Counted from the first letter of the stretch, positions 11,808 to 22,024 are shown. The stretch: DNA of 64,000 nucleotides from Desulfosudis oleivorans (GCA_020723305.1 DYJC01000001.1:124001-188000); one strand, 5' to 3'. Translations and numbers: made by a program. The notes: a model not told the origin generated them from the letters alone.

Positions 11808-13802
11808 TCAAAAATCCGAAAAATTGTCTTCCATGGGTATAAACTTCTCCGGATCTGTTTCTTTATTTTTATGCGACAATAATGGTTTACTCCTGCCCTT
11901 TTTGCCTGAAAAATTCAAAGTATTCCCATGACCGGGGTTATGGAATACGGTTTTTTCAGAATAGTCTGATGCTGACGGGGCATTTCGATTCCCTGATCCG
12001 CCGACCATGGCAATCAGTTCGTTCACCGTTGCCTTCATCTGATTTGCCTGGGCATTCATTTCTTCGGAGGCAGATGCGGATTCTTCTGCATTGGCCGCAT
12101 TCTGCTGAACCACCTTGTCCATCTCGGTCACGGCCTTGTTCACCTGCTCAATTCCCTGGGCTTGCTCTTTTGATGCAGCCGAAATTTCTCCTACCAGCTC
12201 TCCTACCTTTTTGGCACTTTCCGCCACCTGAGAAAAAGCATCACTGGTCCGGGTCACCAGTTCCGAACCGCTGCCGACCTTCTTTACCGTACCCTCAATC
12301 AGATTAGCGGTATTTTTGGCTGCATCCGCCGCTCTCATGGCAAGGTTTCTCACCTCATCGGCAACAACAGCAAACCCTGCGCCCGCCTCTCCTGCCCGGG
12401 CTGCCTCAACCGCAGCATTCAATGCCAGAAGATTGGTCTGGAAGGCGATCTCATCAATAGTCTTGATGATCTTCGATGTTTCCTCGCTTGCCTTCGTGAT
12501 CTCCTGCATGGATATAGTCAACTGATTCATGGACTCATTAGCCTGTCCTACGATCCGATTGGCCTCTTTCATCAAAGTATCGGCATGGCCTGCATTTTCC
12601 GCATTCTGCTTGGTCATGGAGGACATCTCTTCCAGGGAGGAGGAAGTCTCCTCGATGGATGCTGCCTGCTCGGACGCGCCTTCCGCCAGAGACTGACTGG
12701 AGGAGGATACCTGCCCGGATGCTGCAGAAACCTGCTCCGCGCCCTGATCAATCTGGCCGGAGATTCTTTGAAGGACCGTAATGATTCCTCTGGCAATCAA
12801 AAAAGCCAGTAGCAAACCGATAATAATAGCTGCAACTCCTACCGCCGTTACGTTTCGCTTAGTCCCAAATGCCTTTTCCAGCATCATCTGATCGGTCATA
12901 ATGTGCTTTCTGGCTTCGGCCCTGATCTCGTTCAACAGCTTCTGAATCGAGTGAAGGGCCGGAATCGTCTGTTTTGCATAAACGGTGTTTGCCGTCTGCA
13001 TCCCTCTGACCTTCCCATCATGCCATTTCAAGATATGATCGATCTTCTCCAGACATTCATGGGCCAATGGTTTGGTATTGTTCATATAAAAAATACGAGC
13101 CTCTTCATGTTTTCCTTCCTTGATCAGATCCTGGATGCTGATAACACTCTTATGAAGTCTGGTATGGGGCTCTTCCAGATCGCTCAGTAGTGCTGAGAAT
13201 CTGGGATCTTGTTGTCTCATCGTATTGATTTCAATAGTATTCATCCATTTTCCGAGACTACATTTTTGAGGATCAGTCTCAACATTTATTTCACGAAGGG
13301 AGAGATCCACAAACACATCTTTTACTTTATGTGTCCACACCAGATGATCTGTTTTTTTTTCCCGCAAAAAATTTCCAAATACTATATCTGTCCGCTGAAA
13401 ATTCTTGCTGATTTCAATGGCTGATTCATGCAACTTCCGGTGCGGCTCCTCGATATCCTTTAACAAGGTCGATAAAGAGGGAACAAGGGCCTCAGCATTT
13501 TTTCGGCCTTCACCATAATACCATTCACCAAAAGCGCATTTATGATAATCGGTCTCTACATCAAGAGAGGTGACTTGATCATCGGTTAACAGAGCATTGA
13601 CTTTTCCGGACCAGGAAAGATGATCAACTTCTTTTTGGGCCAAGTCAGCATCCAACTTGTTACCCTCAATCACCTGGGTGGCATTTGTAACAATTCCTCC
13701 GACACCCGTATAACTCAGCACGACAATTACGGCCAAAAAGGTAAGCACAACACCAAACCCAATGGAAATCTTTTTTCCAAAGGTCATGTTATTCCAATTC
13801 AT
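11808..13802 (-). CDS. Methyl-accepting chemotaxis protein with two N-terminal CZB-like domains
   Basis: A 664-residue receptor; GGAGAGGG precedes the ATG. One membrane helix at about 12-35 and another at about 318-340 place residues 36-317 outside the cytoplasm. This outer part holds two copies of the chemoreceptor zinc-binding (CZB) pattern: His61, Cys89 (C-x-F-G-x-W), His121 and His125; then His153, Cys181 (C-x-L-G-x-W), His213 and His217. The cytoplasmic half has the conserved receptor tip ([15 protein letters not shown]). CZB domains bind zinc through three His and one Cys and are usually cytoplasmic, sensing oxidants or zinc. It lies between cheW and cheA, so it probably feeds this CheA. 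Confidence 0.92.
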   Translation of the reverse strand: MNWNNMTFGKKISIGFGVVLTFLAVIVVLSYTGVGGIVTNATQVIEGNKLDADLAQKEVDHLSWSGKVNALLTDDQVTSLDVETDYHKCAFGEWYYGEGRKNAEALVPSLSTLLKDIEEPHRKLHESAIEISKNFQRTDIVFGNFLREKKTDHLVWTHKVKDVFVDLSLREINVETDPQKCSLGKWMNTIEINTMRQQDPRFSALLSDLEEPHTRLHKSVISIQDLIKEGKHEEARIFYMNNTKPLAHECLEKIDHILKWHDGKVRGMQTANTVYAKQTIPALHSIQKLLNEIRAEARKHIMTDQMMLEKAFGTKRNVTAVGVAAIIIGLLLAFLIARGIITVLQRISGQIDQGAEQVSAASGQVSSSSQSLAEGASEQAASIEETSSSLEEMSSMTKQNAENAGHADTLMKEANRIVGQANESMNQLTISMQEITKASEETSKIIKTIDEIAFQTNLLALNAAVEAARAGEAGAGFAVVADEVRNLAMRAADAAKNTANLIEGTVKKVGSGSELVTRTSDAFSQVAESAKKVGELVGEISAASKEQAQGIEQVNKAVTEMDKVVQQNAANAEESASASEEMNAQANQMKATVNELIAMVGGSGNRNAPSASDYSEKTVFHNPGHGNTLNFSGKKGRSKPLLSHKNKETDPEKFIPMEDNFSDF

Positions 13803-13899
13803 TTTTCCCTCTCCTTTTCTGGTTTAATTGTGATGAATTTCTTGTAAAATCATCAAAAAGCTGATTCCATGCAAATTAGCCGACACTCATCTCTCTATC

Positions 13900-14412
13900 T
13901 CAAGCTGCCTGACTGATACTCACCAGCTCCTCGCTGGTGAGTACTTTGTCAATATCCAAAAGAATCTTGACGCCCCCTTCCATCTTGGCCATGCCAAGGA
14001 TATAATCCGTATTCAGCCGGGCGCCAAAAGCCGGCGTGTCTTCAATATCATCTCCCTTGATGTTCAACACTTCCGATACGGAATCCACCACGATCCCGAT
14101 TTGAATGGTTCCGCTGCTCCCTTCGATCTCCACCACAATAATACAGGTCCGTTCCGTGTAAGCCATGGCAGCCATGCCGAACCGCAGCCGCAGATCCATC
14201 ACGGGAATCACCTTACCTCTTAAATTGATCACCCCTTTCACAAAATCCGGTGTCTGCGGCATGGTGGTGACATGCATCATTCCAATGATCTCCTTGATCT
14301 TCAGAATGCCAATCCCGTATTCCTCACCACCCAGTGTAAAGGTGAGGTATTTCCCTTCTCTGTCGGCAATGGCCTTCACTGTCTGGCTCATTACTTTGGT
14401 TTCGTCCGCCAT
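13900..14412 (-). CDS. cheW: Chemotaxis coupling protein CheW
   Basis: A 170-residue protein with one CheW domain (EEYGIGILKIKEII, GVINLRGKVIPVMDLR motifs), which bridges receptors and CheA. An exceptionally strong AAGGAGGT lies before the ATG. It is the first gene of the chemotaxis operon, 97 bp upstream of the receptor gene. The operon promoter should lie in 14413-14600, but I could not assign boxes. Confidence 0.95.
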   Translation of the reverse strand: MADETKVMSQTVKAIADREGKYLTFTLGGEEYGIGILKIKEIIGMMHVTTMPQTPDFVKGVINLRGKVIPVMDLRLRFGMAAMAYTERTCIIVVEIEGSSGTIQIGIVVDSVSEVLNIKGDDIEDTPAFGARLNTDYILGMAKMEGGVKILLDIDKVLTSEELVSISQAA

Positions 14413-14489
14413 TTTTTTTGACCTCCTTTTCTTCTTGGATTGTTTGGATCAATACAGACCGGACATTTCATGATTGTTTTTAAATAAGG

Positions 14490-14503
14490 CCCCTCAAGAG
14501 GGG
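14490..14503. repeat. Short GC palindrome upstream of cheW
   Basis: CCCCTC-AA-GAGGGG forms a perfect 6-bp stem in an otherwise AT-rich gap. It resembles the core of the G/C-run repeats at 33418, 34748 and 62231, and may be a degenerate member of that family or a terminator of the minus-strand gene ending at 14705. The rest of 14413-14704 shows nothing convincing. Confidence 0.35.
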
Positions 14504-14704
14504 ATTATTAGATTGTAAGGATTCGGAAAAAAGTAATTCAGACAGGCGCCATGACACAATGACACCATGAATCATCTTCAGCAATCATCCAGACAAACCT
14601 GCTGAAGTTATTTACCTCTAATTTTTGGAGATTTTTTACAACTCTGTAGGAGTGAAATATCGTGAGCTTGTTTAGAACGCATCATACCATAATGAGAAAA
14701 AATA

Positions 14705-15478
14705 TCAATGAATTGTTTTCTTTCTCGCAACTCCCACAAGGCCCAGTAATCCGGAACCGAAAAGCCAGATTGAAGTCGGTATTGGGACAGGTGGTGTCCT
14801 CTTTGTATCAAAGACCCTTGGATCAAAAACCGCAAACAGCCCATTTCCATTATAATTCACTGGAATATTTGCAAACTCATTATCTCCTGTCAGGGATACA
14901 TTGTTGCCATTATATACATACAGATTTGTTACATCCTTAAAAATCGGATGGTCGCTGTTTATATTAACAACAGTATTCATTATCCCATTATAATATGGCT
15001 CAAATCTCAGACCAAAATTCGTGAGAAAAGGATTCCACCTTGCGGCTTCCTTAACAGCCCTACCCAATCCGGTGCCGCCCGCAAGATAAACATTCCCGCC
15101 TTTTAAAACATATTGAGTCAGAACAGCGGTATCGGCAGGATTGCCGGCCAGAAAAATCCCATCATACTTCATAAGATTGTCCACAGTGAATTCTGCCTGA
15201 TAATTGATCTCCCACGAATGGCCTGCATTTGTCATGGCGTTGCCCAGCAATGTTTCCGTAAGGCCGAAATTCATTGAATATACTAAAAAATCACCAATGC
15301 CGCCACCGGTAAACCAGGAAGCGATATTGGTTGAAAATTTTTCTGCGCTGGGTGAGGTTTGAAAACCGATGTTGCTGAGTGTCCATTCGTCATTATTGAC
15401 GATAATCCGGCCGGCAAGGCCGTTTTGAATGGTTGCAATCAGAATGATAATGGAAAAAAATACTATCTTTTTTTTCAT
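14705..15478 (-). CDS. Secreted protein with PEP-CTERM-like sorting signal
   Basis: About 257 residues. Of two near ATGs, the second is preferred because AAAGGAG lies 7 nt upstream of it but only 1 nt before the first. An N-terminal signal peptide (KKKIVFF then a hydrophobic run to about residue 23) and a C-terminal tripartite tail (VPIPTSIWLFGSGLLGLVG followed by ARKK) match the PEP-CTERM type of exosortase sorting signal, with VPIP instead of VPEP. The middle part (YDGIFLAGNP, GGNVYLAGGTG) looks like a flavodoxin/glutamine-amidotransferase-like fold without a visible catalytic Cys. It should be exported and processed at the envelope. No exosortase gene is in this window. Its function is unknown. 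Confidence 0.75.
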   Translation of the reverse strand: MKKKIVFFSIIILIATIQNGLAGRIIVNNDEWTLSNIGFQTSPSAEKFSTNIASWFTGGGIGDFLVYSMNFGLTETLLGNAMTNAGHSWEINYQAEFTVDNLMKYDGIFLAGNPADTAVLTQYVLKGGNVYLAGGTGLGRAVKEAARWNPFLTNFGLRFEPYYNGIMNTVVNINSDHPIFKDVTNLYVYNGNNVSLTGDNEFANIPVNYNGNGLFAVFDPRVFDTKRTPPVPIPTSIWLFGSGLLGLVGVARKKTIH

Positions 15479-15873
15479 AGCCATACTCCTTTAAAATTTT
15501 GCATGAATAATTACGCTTACCAGAACCAGCTTTTGTCAAATCACTCCGGAAAATGAAAAATCCGGTATTTCCTTTGACAGAGCCAATGACTTATAGGTGA
15601 CTCATTAATTGTGTATTCTCGAAGTTCCAGGCAACAGGGGGAGACGGGCAGAACAAATAACAATCGAACTGAGAATTAATCAAGATTCATGCCGATTCGG
15701 ATAAATTTGAAAAAAAAATTCAATCAATAATAAATAAGAATGGTTATACAGATCGAGGGGACATCCTTGGTGGAGCGGTTTAAAACAATTTTCAGGATCT
15801 GTCCAATCCGGCTATCACATTTTCCCGTGTAATAGGACGGGTATTGCCAAACCGGTTTGGACAGGTCAGAGAA
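15479..15873. other. Intergenic region with nested inverted repeat
   Basis: This 395-bp stretch contains no supportable gene. Near its right end, CTGTCCAAtCCGG (15799-15811) is inverted at 15852-15864 with one mismatch. Inside that loop a second stem (CCCGT...ACGGG) occurs at about 15823-15840. It sits directly after the stop of the FAD oxidoreductase gene at 15874 (minus strand) and could be its terminator, although no U-run follows. Confidence 0.45.
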
Positions 15874-17292
15874 TCACTTTACCGTTGCTGCAAAAAGCCG
15901 GTCTGCCTTAATCCTCCACTCCTCGAATTGGGCAGGGTTCCATTTTGGCGGATAGGCAAGATAATGCTTGAATATCTTTGTGCCGGCGGTTGTTGCAGCG
16001 TTCAGTTTGAGAAGCAGACCTGGTCTGGTAAAGCCATTGACCAGCGTTTTCACCATGGTAGGCAGGTCGGGGAGCGTGAATATTCCGTTAATGGAGTCGG
16101 TCAGCATCTCATTGCTTAATATGTCTTTTCTGAACAGGAACGAGATCTCTTCATGTGTGAGGTCCTGCAGGATGTTCCGCAGTGCCGTCAGGCCGGCATA
16201 GTTGGCTCCCCTTTTGGAGCCGACAAACCATTTCCAGTTGTATTCCCACAAGGCATCACAATCATTTTTACCTTTTGATGCAGCTGAAATTACTGCCTCG
16301 GCAGCGAATTTGCCTCCCATCATGGCTCCGCCCGCGCCACATCCGGTCATGGGAATGGTCTGCGAAGCGGCATCGCCGATAACGAGAAAACCTTTGGCAA
16401 CCAAGCTTGCCGGTGACCGGCCTACCAGGCAGAGCCCGCCGCCACCCCGGATGGCTTCATCGGAAATCGAGGGATGCCTGGAAATGAACTCCTTTACGAT
16501 CTCTTTCGGGTCCGGATTCTTGGGGTCATATCGAACCCCCGCCCCAGTGTCGATCTCCTCTTCATTCAGATACTGAATCCACTGGTAACCGGTGTTGTAA
16601 CCGTACCGGTAATGGTCTGCCACCGGGTCGATGGCATTCTTGTTCCTTTTGCGGACGGTCCGGTGAACCATGGCAAACTCATTGTTTGAAAACTTCCCCG
16701 CAATACCGGTCGATACAGGGAGCTTGGTTCGTAACACAGCCTGAAAGCCGGTGTCGTCCGCCACAATATCCGCCGGATAATTTTCTGTTTTCCCGGTTTC
16801 CAAATTTTTAACCACAACCCCTTTTACCTCCACATCACCGAGCGATTTTCCACCGGCAACTATAATATCCACAACCTCATGCTGAAACAGCACCCTGGCG
16901 CCGGCCTCTCTTGCCTGATCAACAAGAAGTTTCCCAAGAGCCCTTCTGTCTGTTGTCACATACCGGAATTGAACCGTCTTTTTGCAGGAATAATCCGGTG
17001 CCCAGACCTCCATAAGAGGATAGGCATGCTGTTCATAAATCCCGGTTGGATTTCCTGCGGCGTCTTTGGATTTGACCAGCGGGCCTGTATTGACGGAGCC
17101 TTCAAAAGGCGCTTCAAATCCTGTCGCAGCCAGCGCAGACCTTTCCATGGCATCCGACCAGTTGTGACCGATATTTTCATAATCCCCTTTTTCATAAACC
17201 GTAACATCCATACCGGCCTTTGCAAGGTCTCTTGCAAATATGCATCCTCCGGGTCCGGCCCCGGCAACAATCACCTTAAATTTTTCAAACAT
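15874..17292 (-). CDS. FAD-dependent oxidoreductase, geranylgeranyl reductase-like
   Basis: A 472-residue flavoprotein; GAGGTG precedes the ATG. The N-terminal dinucleotide fold GAGPGGCIFA and VYEKGD, and the second FAD motif GDAASQTIPMTGCGAGGAMMGG, match the geranylgeranyl reductase / group A flavoprotein monooxygenase-like superfamily. Relatives saturate isoprenoid or other unsaturated chains. The C-terminal region is all-helical. It is divergent from the broken CoA-transferase gene across a 326-bp gap. The substrate is unknown. Confidence 0.85.
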   Translation of the reverse strand: MFEKFKVIVAGAGPGGCIFARDLAKAGMDVTVYEKGDYENIGHNWSDAMERSALAATGFEAPFEGSVNTGPLVKSKDAAGNPTGIYEQHAYPLMEVWAPDYSCKKTVQFRYVTTDRRALGKLLVDQAREAGARVLFQHEVVDIIVAGGKSLGDVEVKGVVVKNLETGKTENYPADIVADDTGFQAVLRTKLPVSTGIAGKFSNNEFAMVHRTVRKRNKNAIDPVADHYRYGYNTGYQWIQYLNEEEIDTGAGVRYDPKNPDPKEIVKEFISRHPSISDEAIRGGGGLCLVGRSPASLVAKGFLVIGDAASQTIPMTGCGAGGAMMGGKFAAEAVISAASKGKNDCDALWEYNWKWFVGSKRGANYAGLTALRNILQDLTHEEISFLFRKDILSNEMLTDSINGIFTLPDLPTMVKTLVNGFTRPGLLLKLNAATTAGTKIFKHYLAYPPKWNPAQFEEWRIKADRLFAATVK

Positions 17293-17618
17293 GATTCACC
17301 TCGATATAGTCTGGAAAAAATATTGTCACGAGTATACTCATACTCTGGTTTTTTAACAATATCATTTATGATAAGGCTGCGTTTTTTAAAAAAAATTATA
17401 CAGACTGACAGAAATTCCGACATCCTGCCGGAAAAACGTAATACGATTTCACCTTGATATCAATACGAAAAATCACTCATAAATTCGGATAGATTCAAAC
17501 AGACTTCGGCCTTTCATCTGCCTGGCATATGGTTTGCTATTCCTTATGTTTCCAGATCCATGAACCTTAAAGTCGGCCTGGTGCTGTTCTGATACGGAAA
17601 TTTACAAAAGGGGGAACC
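17293..17618. promoter_or_regulatory. Divergent promoter region
   Basis: This gap separates two divergent genes. It has a perfect 10-bp palindrome, GAGTATACTC, at 17330-17339, followed immediately by a half-site (ATACTC), 38 bp upstream of the FAD oxidoreductase start. This is a plausible operator. No clear sigma-70 pair was assigned. Confidence 0.35.
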
Positions 17619-18850
17619 ATGAACATTGCGGAGAAAATCCAACTGGTGCTGCATATTTTAAAATGGCGTTTGACCTGGAATCGAAAAGATCTGACATACA
17701 GGGCGGCAGGTATCGACAACCCCAAATTCATGACTGCCATGGAAGCGGTTAAAATGATACCGGACAACGCCACCACCTTTTCCTGCGCCATGGCCGGCAA
17801 TGCGCGGCCTTCGGTATGGTTCTGGGCCATTGAGCAATCGTTTTGCGAAACCGGACATCCGTGCAATCTGACCCATATCATTGTCGGCGCCCAGGGCGGG
17901 CGCGGCAGGGTTCCCGGCACCATCGAAGAACTCGGTAAACAAAAAGGAGTTGTCACCCGGTTCATTGCCGGACATCATGAAACCGTAAAATCCATGCTGA
18001 AACTGGCTGACCAGGGAGCTGTTGAACTGCATACCTTTCCCCAGGGCATTGAAACCTTTCTGATTGAATCCCAGATCCGCGGCAAGTTCGATTTGGAAAC
18101 CGAAACCGGTGTAGGCACCTTCCTGGACCCCCGTGTGGGTAACGGTACGGTAGTTGTTCCCGGCAGGGGGGAAAGTTTTTCAGAAGCAGCCGGTGACAAG
18201 CTTCGATATTGGTTTCCGGCAATTGACGTGTCCTATTTCATTGCACCGGCTGCTGACAGGGAAGGAAACATCTACATACGGAACTGCTGCCTGTTCACGG
18301 AAAGCTATGAATCCGCATTGGCCGCAAAAGCCAATGGCGGCAAGGTGCTGGTGAGCGTTGCAGAAATTATCGAAAAAGATCCGGACAACATCTTCCTGCC
18401 TGCCGACAAGGTGGATGCTGTTGCGGTCAAGGACCTTTGAATTATGTCGGCCCCGGCTGATTTCCCGATTTCTGCACTGCGGCAAATACGATTATCTTTG
18501 TGGGAAGCTGGATGGCTCACGCCAGACTGGAGATTATCGATGACCGCCTTAAAATCGTCAAACCCGGACAGCATAAATTCATCCATACGGTTTCGGAAAT
18601 CACCATGAGCGGCAAACAGGCTCTGAAAAAAGGGAAAACCGTTTTGCACGTAACCAATGTCGGCGTGTTCAAGCTTACGGAACGCGGCATGATGCTGATT
18701 GAGGTAATGCCCGGCATCGATATCCAGAAGGATATCCTGGAAAGCTGCCCCATGAAGGTGGAGCTGCCGGAATCCAGCAAGGTTGCAGTGACGGATTCTT
18801 CGATTGTCACCGGAAATGGATTTGCACTTCGTTGGGGAGTTGTTTATTGA
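17619..18850 (+). pseudogene. Propionate CoA-transferase/YdiF-like gene with central deletion
   Basis: AGGGGGA precedes the ATG. Bases 17619-18440 encode 273 residues matching the N-terminal half of the PCT/YdiF family (ETGHPCNLTHI, FPQGIETFL, VGTFLDPRVGNG, IDVSYFIAPAADREGNIYI), then stop. Only 20 bp later another frame (18461-18850) encodes the family C-terminus: NTIIFVGSW, SEITMSGKQALKKG, VFKLTERGMMLIEVMPGID. About 120-150 residues are missing between them, including the region with the catalytic Glu of family I CoA-transferases. Both parts keep good codon structure, so the damage looks recent. A short separate product from either part cannot be excluded, but CoA-transferase activity is unlikely. 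Confidence 0.8.
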
Positions 18851-18936
18851 TCATTTCACCAGGATATAACATGATTGACATTTCTGAACTGAAAAGTGTA
18901 AATCACAGTTCAAAACATAAACCGTTGGAGTGAAAA

Positions 18937-19650
18937 ATGGCATCAAAAAAAGTAACCGTCAAGATCCTCGGAATCGTGGGAACCCCGATAAAAAATGGAA
19001 ACTGTCAATATCAGCTTGAAACGGCGTTAAAACAGGCGGAAGAAACCTGCCATGCAACAACAGAGATTGTCCACCTGCGTGACTACAAGCTTACATTTTG
19101 TATCGGATGTGACAAATGCATGCGGAGAATTCATAAAATTCAGGCACAGGTTGGGTATGATGTATTTCCGGTTCCGATCGAGGGATACAACTGTTCGATC
19201 AACGATGGAATGGATGTGCTCCATCAGAAAATGGTTGAAGCAGATGCGATCATTCTCATGGCGCCGGTTTATATTGCATCGATTCCGGGCCAGGTCAAAA
19301 CGTTTATCGACCGTTGCCGGACCTTTGTTCATGACTTCCGATTGCAGGATAAAGTGGCTGCAGCAATGACTGTCGGTTTCTTTCGAAATGCCGGTCAGGA
19401 TACCGCGCTTGATCTGATGCGGACCTCCCTCTCTGCCCTGGGACTCAACGTCGTCAGTTTTGGATCTGCCGCCGTGTCCACACGGGATGGTCTTGGTGTC
19501 CCCATACGCGAAACCCGGTTTGGAGTCCAGGAAGACCTCGCTGGCAGTGTGATGATGAATATCGCTGTCAAAAGGCTTGTCAGAATGGCAGTATTGATCA
19601 AGGCGGGCAAATCCGCCATGGATTCGGATCAAATTACCATGATTCATTAA
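18937..19650 (+). CDS. NADPH-dependent FMN reductase-type iron-sulfur flavoprotein
   Basis: A 237-residue flavodoxin-fold protein; GGAGTG precedes the ATG. The FMN loop is GIVGTPIKNGNC. The compact motif FCIGCDKC (C-x2-C-x2-C), with a further Cys in EGYNC about 26 residues on, matches the 4Fe-4S site of archaeal/anaerobic iron-sulfur flavoproteins apart from the longer last spacing. APVYIASIPGQVKTFIDRC is the usual second FMN segment. It is probably a cytosolic electron carrier or reductase. Its 3' end overlaps the convergent molybdenum hydroxylase operon by 17 bp. Confidence 0.87.
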   Translation: MASKKVTVKILGIVGTPIKNGNCQYQLETALKQAEETCHATTEIVHLRDYKLTFCIGCDKCMRRIHKIQAQVGYDVFPVPIEGYNCSINDGMDVLHQKMVEADAIILMAPVYIASIPGQVKTFIDRCRTFVHDFRLQDKVAAAMTVGFFRNAGQDTALDLMRTSLSALGLNVVSFGSAAVSTRDGLGVPIRETRFGVQEDLAGSVMMNIAVKRLVRMAVLIKAGKSAMDSDQITMIH

Positions 19651-22015
19651 TTTCAAGAACTGCTTTCTTGATCAATGCCTTCACAATTTGAATTTTATAT
19701 CTGTTCTTTGAAAGCGGTTTCACATCCCTAACTGCGATCTCTCCTGCCTCTTCTGCGATTGCTTTTGTTGATTCTTTTCCGTTTAGATATTTTTCAACAG
19801 CATGCATTCTCAACGGAACCGGGGCCACAGCGCCCAGAACGATTTTTGTTCCGGCAAATCGGCCTTTATTCGAATTCAAAACAGAGGCCAAACTCACGAT
19901 CGGGAAATCAATTGCATTCCGGATTCTGAACTTGAGATAGTTCTGAACACTCTTTTGCTTCTGAACCGGAATTTCAATTTCTTTTACGATCTCATCGGAA
20001 TCTAAAATATCTTCAAGGGAAAAGAAAACCTCCGCATGGACGGCCTTTTTGGTCGTTATAATGTTTGCATCAAGGGCGATCAGAGCCGGAGCAAGATCCG
20101 AAGCATTCACAGCCACACAACCGCAATTTAAACAGCGCTGTATCTCGGATTCAACAGCCTGTGGTTCTAAAGTGGAATGATCTTCCGCATCAAGACTATT
20201 GCATGAACTCTGAACACATACCGCGTCTGCTCTTTCGCTCCTGTCATAAGATCGGAGGTGTGTATCCAAAAACGCATGTCCACCCGCCTGTTTTTCGATA
20301 GCGCTTTTCTTCTTTTTATCACCGGAGAGAAAAGCATCTATTGATTCCGCGGCTTTTCGTCCCGAGGCAATAGCTGAAATAACGGACGAAGGACCGCTGG
20401 TCACATCTCCACCTGCAAATACACCGGACAGATTGGTAGCACCTGTTTCCGGGTGAATTGTAATCAGTCCCCTGTCGGTCTTTATGGATTTACCGGCATA
20501 GGCCAGCTCTGCAGATTGACCAATGGCAACGATGATTCGATCCGCCTGCACGGTTTCCTTTCGGGTCAAATCAAAACGCGGATGAAAACACCCCTGCTTG
20601 TCAAAAACCTGTGTACAGCGTGTAAATTCCATTCCGGTTAAACGGCCTTTCAATTCCAGGATTTGATGTGGACCCCATGAATTCATGATCTTTACACCTT
20701 CCTGAACCGCCTGTCTGATCTCTTCAGGAAAGGCCGGCATTGTCTCTCTGTCTTCCAGACAAACCATTGTCACTTCTCTTGCACCAGTCCGCAAAGCGCT
20801 GATTGCCACATCAACAGCAACATTTCCTCCGCCAATGACCAGCACCTTATTGCCGGGAGATTGTTTTTTATATTGTTCAATGTGGGTCAGAAAATCCATG
20901 CCGGAGGTGAGCAGCTCTGATTTTTCGAGCGTAAGATCTTTCTGTTGCCAGGTTCCGGTTGCCAGAAAAACGCTGTTGAATTTTTTCCGTAGATCTTTGA
21001 GTGTTGTTCCTTTTTCTCCAATGTTTGTGTTCAGCATGAATTGAATACCCATTTTTTGATATGCCTTTATCTGCTTCTTCACAACATCGTTTGACAGGCG
21101 ATAGCCGGGGATACAATAAGTCAGCATTCCCCCGGCTTCAGGCATTTTATCAAACACGGTTACTTTATATCCCCGTATCCGTAAATAATAAGCTGCGGAA
21201 AGTCCGGCAGGTCCGGACCCGACAATGGCTACTGTTTTTGCTGATTTTTTTTCAGGGGTCTTCATCAATCCAGCTGCATGATCCAGAATGTAATCTCCCA
21301 GAAAACGTTCCACAGATCGAACGGAAACGGAATCGTCAAAATTACGCCGGTTGCAGGCAGACTCGCAATAATGCGGACAGACCCTCCCGGTCAATGCAGG
21401 CATTGGATTATTTAAAAGTATGGTATGAGCGGCTTTACGGATTTTTCCGGCTCTCATCTCACTCATGTACGTTGATATTTCAACATGGCCCGGACAGGTA
21501 TCCGTGCATGAGGGAGAACCTGCGCGAAAGCCGCCGTAAATTGAATGATAGCGATTTTCTCCAAGAACGGCGCTGCATTTTGTCCCGCCTTTTCTCAGGC
21601 AATGGAAAAGATTGTCCGGAGCGCGATAATACCAGCATCTGGGTTCCTGGCAAATATTTCCGCCGATGGTTCCCATATTCCGGATCTGCGGTGAAGCGAC
21701 AGAGCGTGCGGCAAGTACAAGCAGATTGAAGTTTTCCTGAATTGTTTTATTTGCAGCAATTTCCTGAAGTGTAGTCATCGCACCGATACGAAGGCTTTTC
21801 CTGTCACTCTGAACGTAATTCAGCTCCTGAATACTTTTCAGATCTATGATCGTATCCGGACTTTCCGGATGAATCTTATCTTTAAGAACGCCAAGCAGGT
21901 CAGTTCCACCGGCAATGATTTTTACGGATTTCCCTTTTCCGGTTTTCGATGCTTTTTTTAAATGGGATTCTGCCTGCTTCAGAGTAGCTGCTGCTATATA
22001 GTTAAATTTTTTCAT
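19634..22015 (-). CDS. Molybdenum hydroxylase FAD subunit with inserted GltD-like module
   Basis: A 793-residue protein, GAGGTG before the ATG. Residues 1-165 form the FAD-binding domain of the xanthine dehydrogenase/CO dehydrogenase medium subunit (IIAGGTDLLG, NMGTIGGNICQ, RCWYYR...CLRKGG). Then comes a complete glutamate-synthase-small-subunit-like block: Cys clusters CTDTC and CPHYCESAC, FAD motif VGSGPAGLSAAYYL, NAD(P) motif VIGGGNVAVDVA and GVFAGGDVTSGPSS. After CLNCGC, the sequence returns to the medium-subunit C-terminal domain (FRIRNAIDFPIVSLA). This gives the complex its own pyridine-nucleotide or ferredoxin entry point (inference). It is the last gene of the operon. Confidence 0.9.
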   Translation of the reverse strand: MKKFNYIAAATLKQAESHLKKASKTGKGKSVKIIAGGTDLLGVLKDKIHPESPDTIIDLKSIQELNYVQSDRKSLRIGAMTTLQEIAANKTIQENFNLLVLAARSVASPQIRNMGTIGGNICQEPRCWYYRAPDNLFHCLRKGGTKCSAVLGENRYHSIYGGFRAGSPSCTDTCPGHVEISTYMSEMRAGKIRKAAHTILLNNPMPALTGRVCPHYCESACNRRNFDDSVSVRSVERFLGDYILDHAAGLMKTPEKKSAKTVAIVGSGPAGLSAAYYLRIRGYKVTVFDKMPEAGGMLTYCIPGYRLSNDVVKKQIKAYQKMGIQFMLNTNIGEKGTTLKDLRKKFNSVFLATGTWQQKDLTLEKSELLTSGMDFLTHIEQYKKQSPGNKVLVIGGGNVAVDVAISALRTGAREVTMVCLEDRETMPAFPEEIRQAVQEGVKIMNSWGPHQILELKGRLTGMEFTRCTQVFDKQGCFHPRFDLTRKETVQADRIIVAIGQSAELAYAGKSIKTDRGLITIHPETGATNLSGVFAGGDVTSGPSSVISAIASGRKAAESIDAFLSGDKKKKSAIEKQAGGHAFLDTHLRSYDRSERADAVCVQSSCNSLDAEDHSTLEPQAVESEIQRCLNCGCVAVNASDLAPALIALDANIITTKKAVHAEVFFSLEDILDSDEIVKEIEIPVQKQKSVQNYLKFRIRNAIDFPIVSLASVLNSNKGRFAGTKIVLGAVAPVPLRMHAVEKYLNGKESTKAIAEEAGEIAVRDVKPLSKNRYKIQIVKALIKKAVLEINESW

Positions 22016-22024
22016 ATCTTCACC

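Noticed and set aside
18444-18515. A separate small gene starting ATG 18444 between the two CoA-transferase parts
   Set aside because: The frame is short and the overlapping frame from 18461 clearly matches the CoA-transferase C-terminus.
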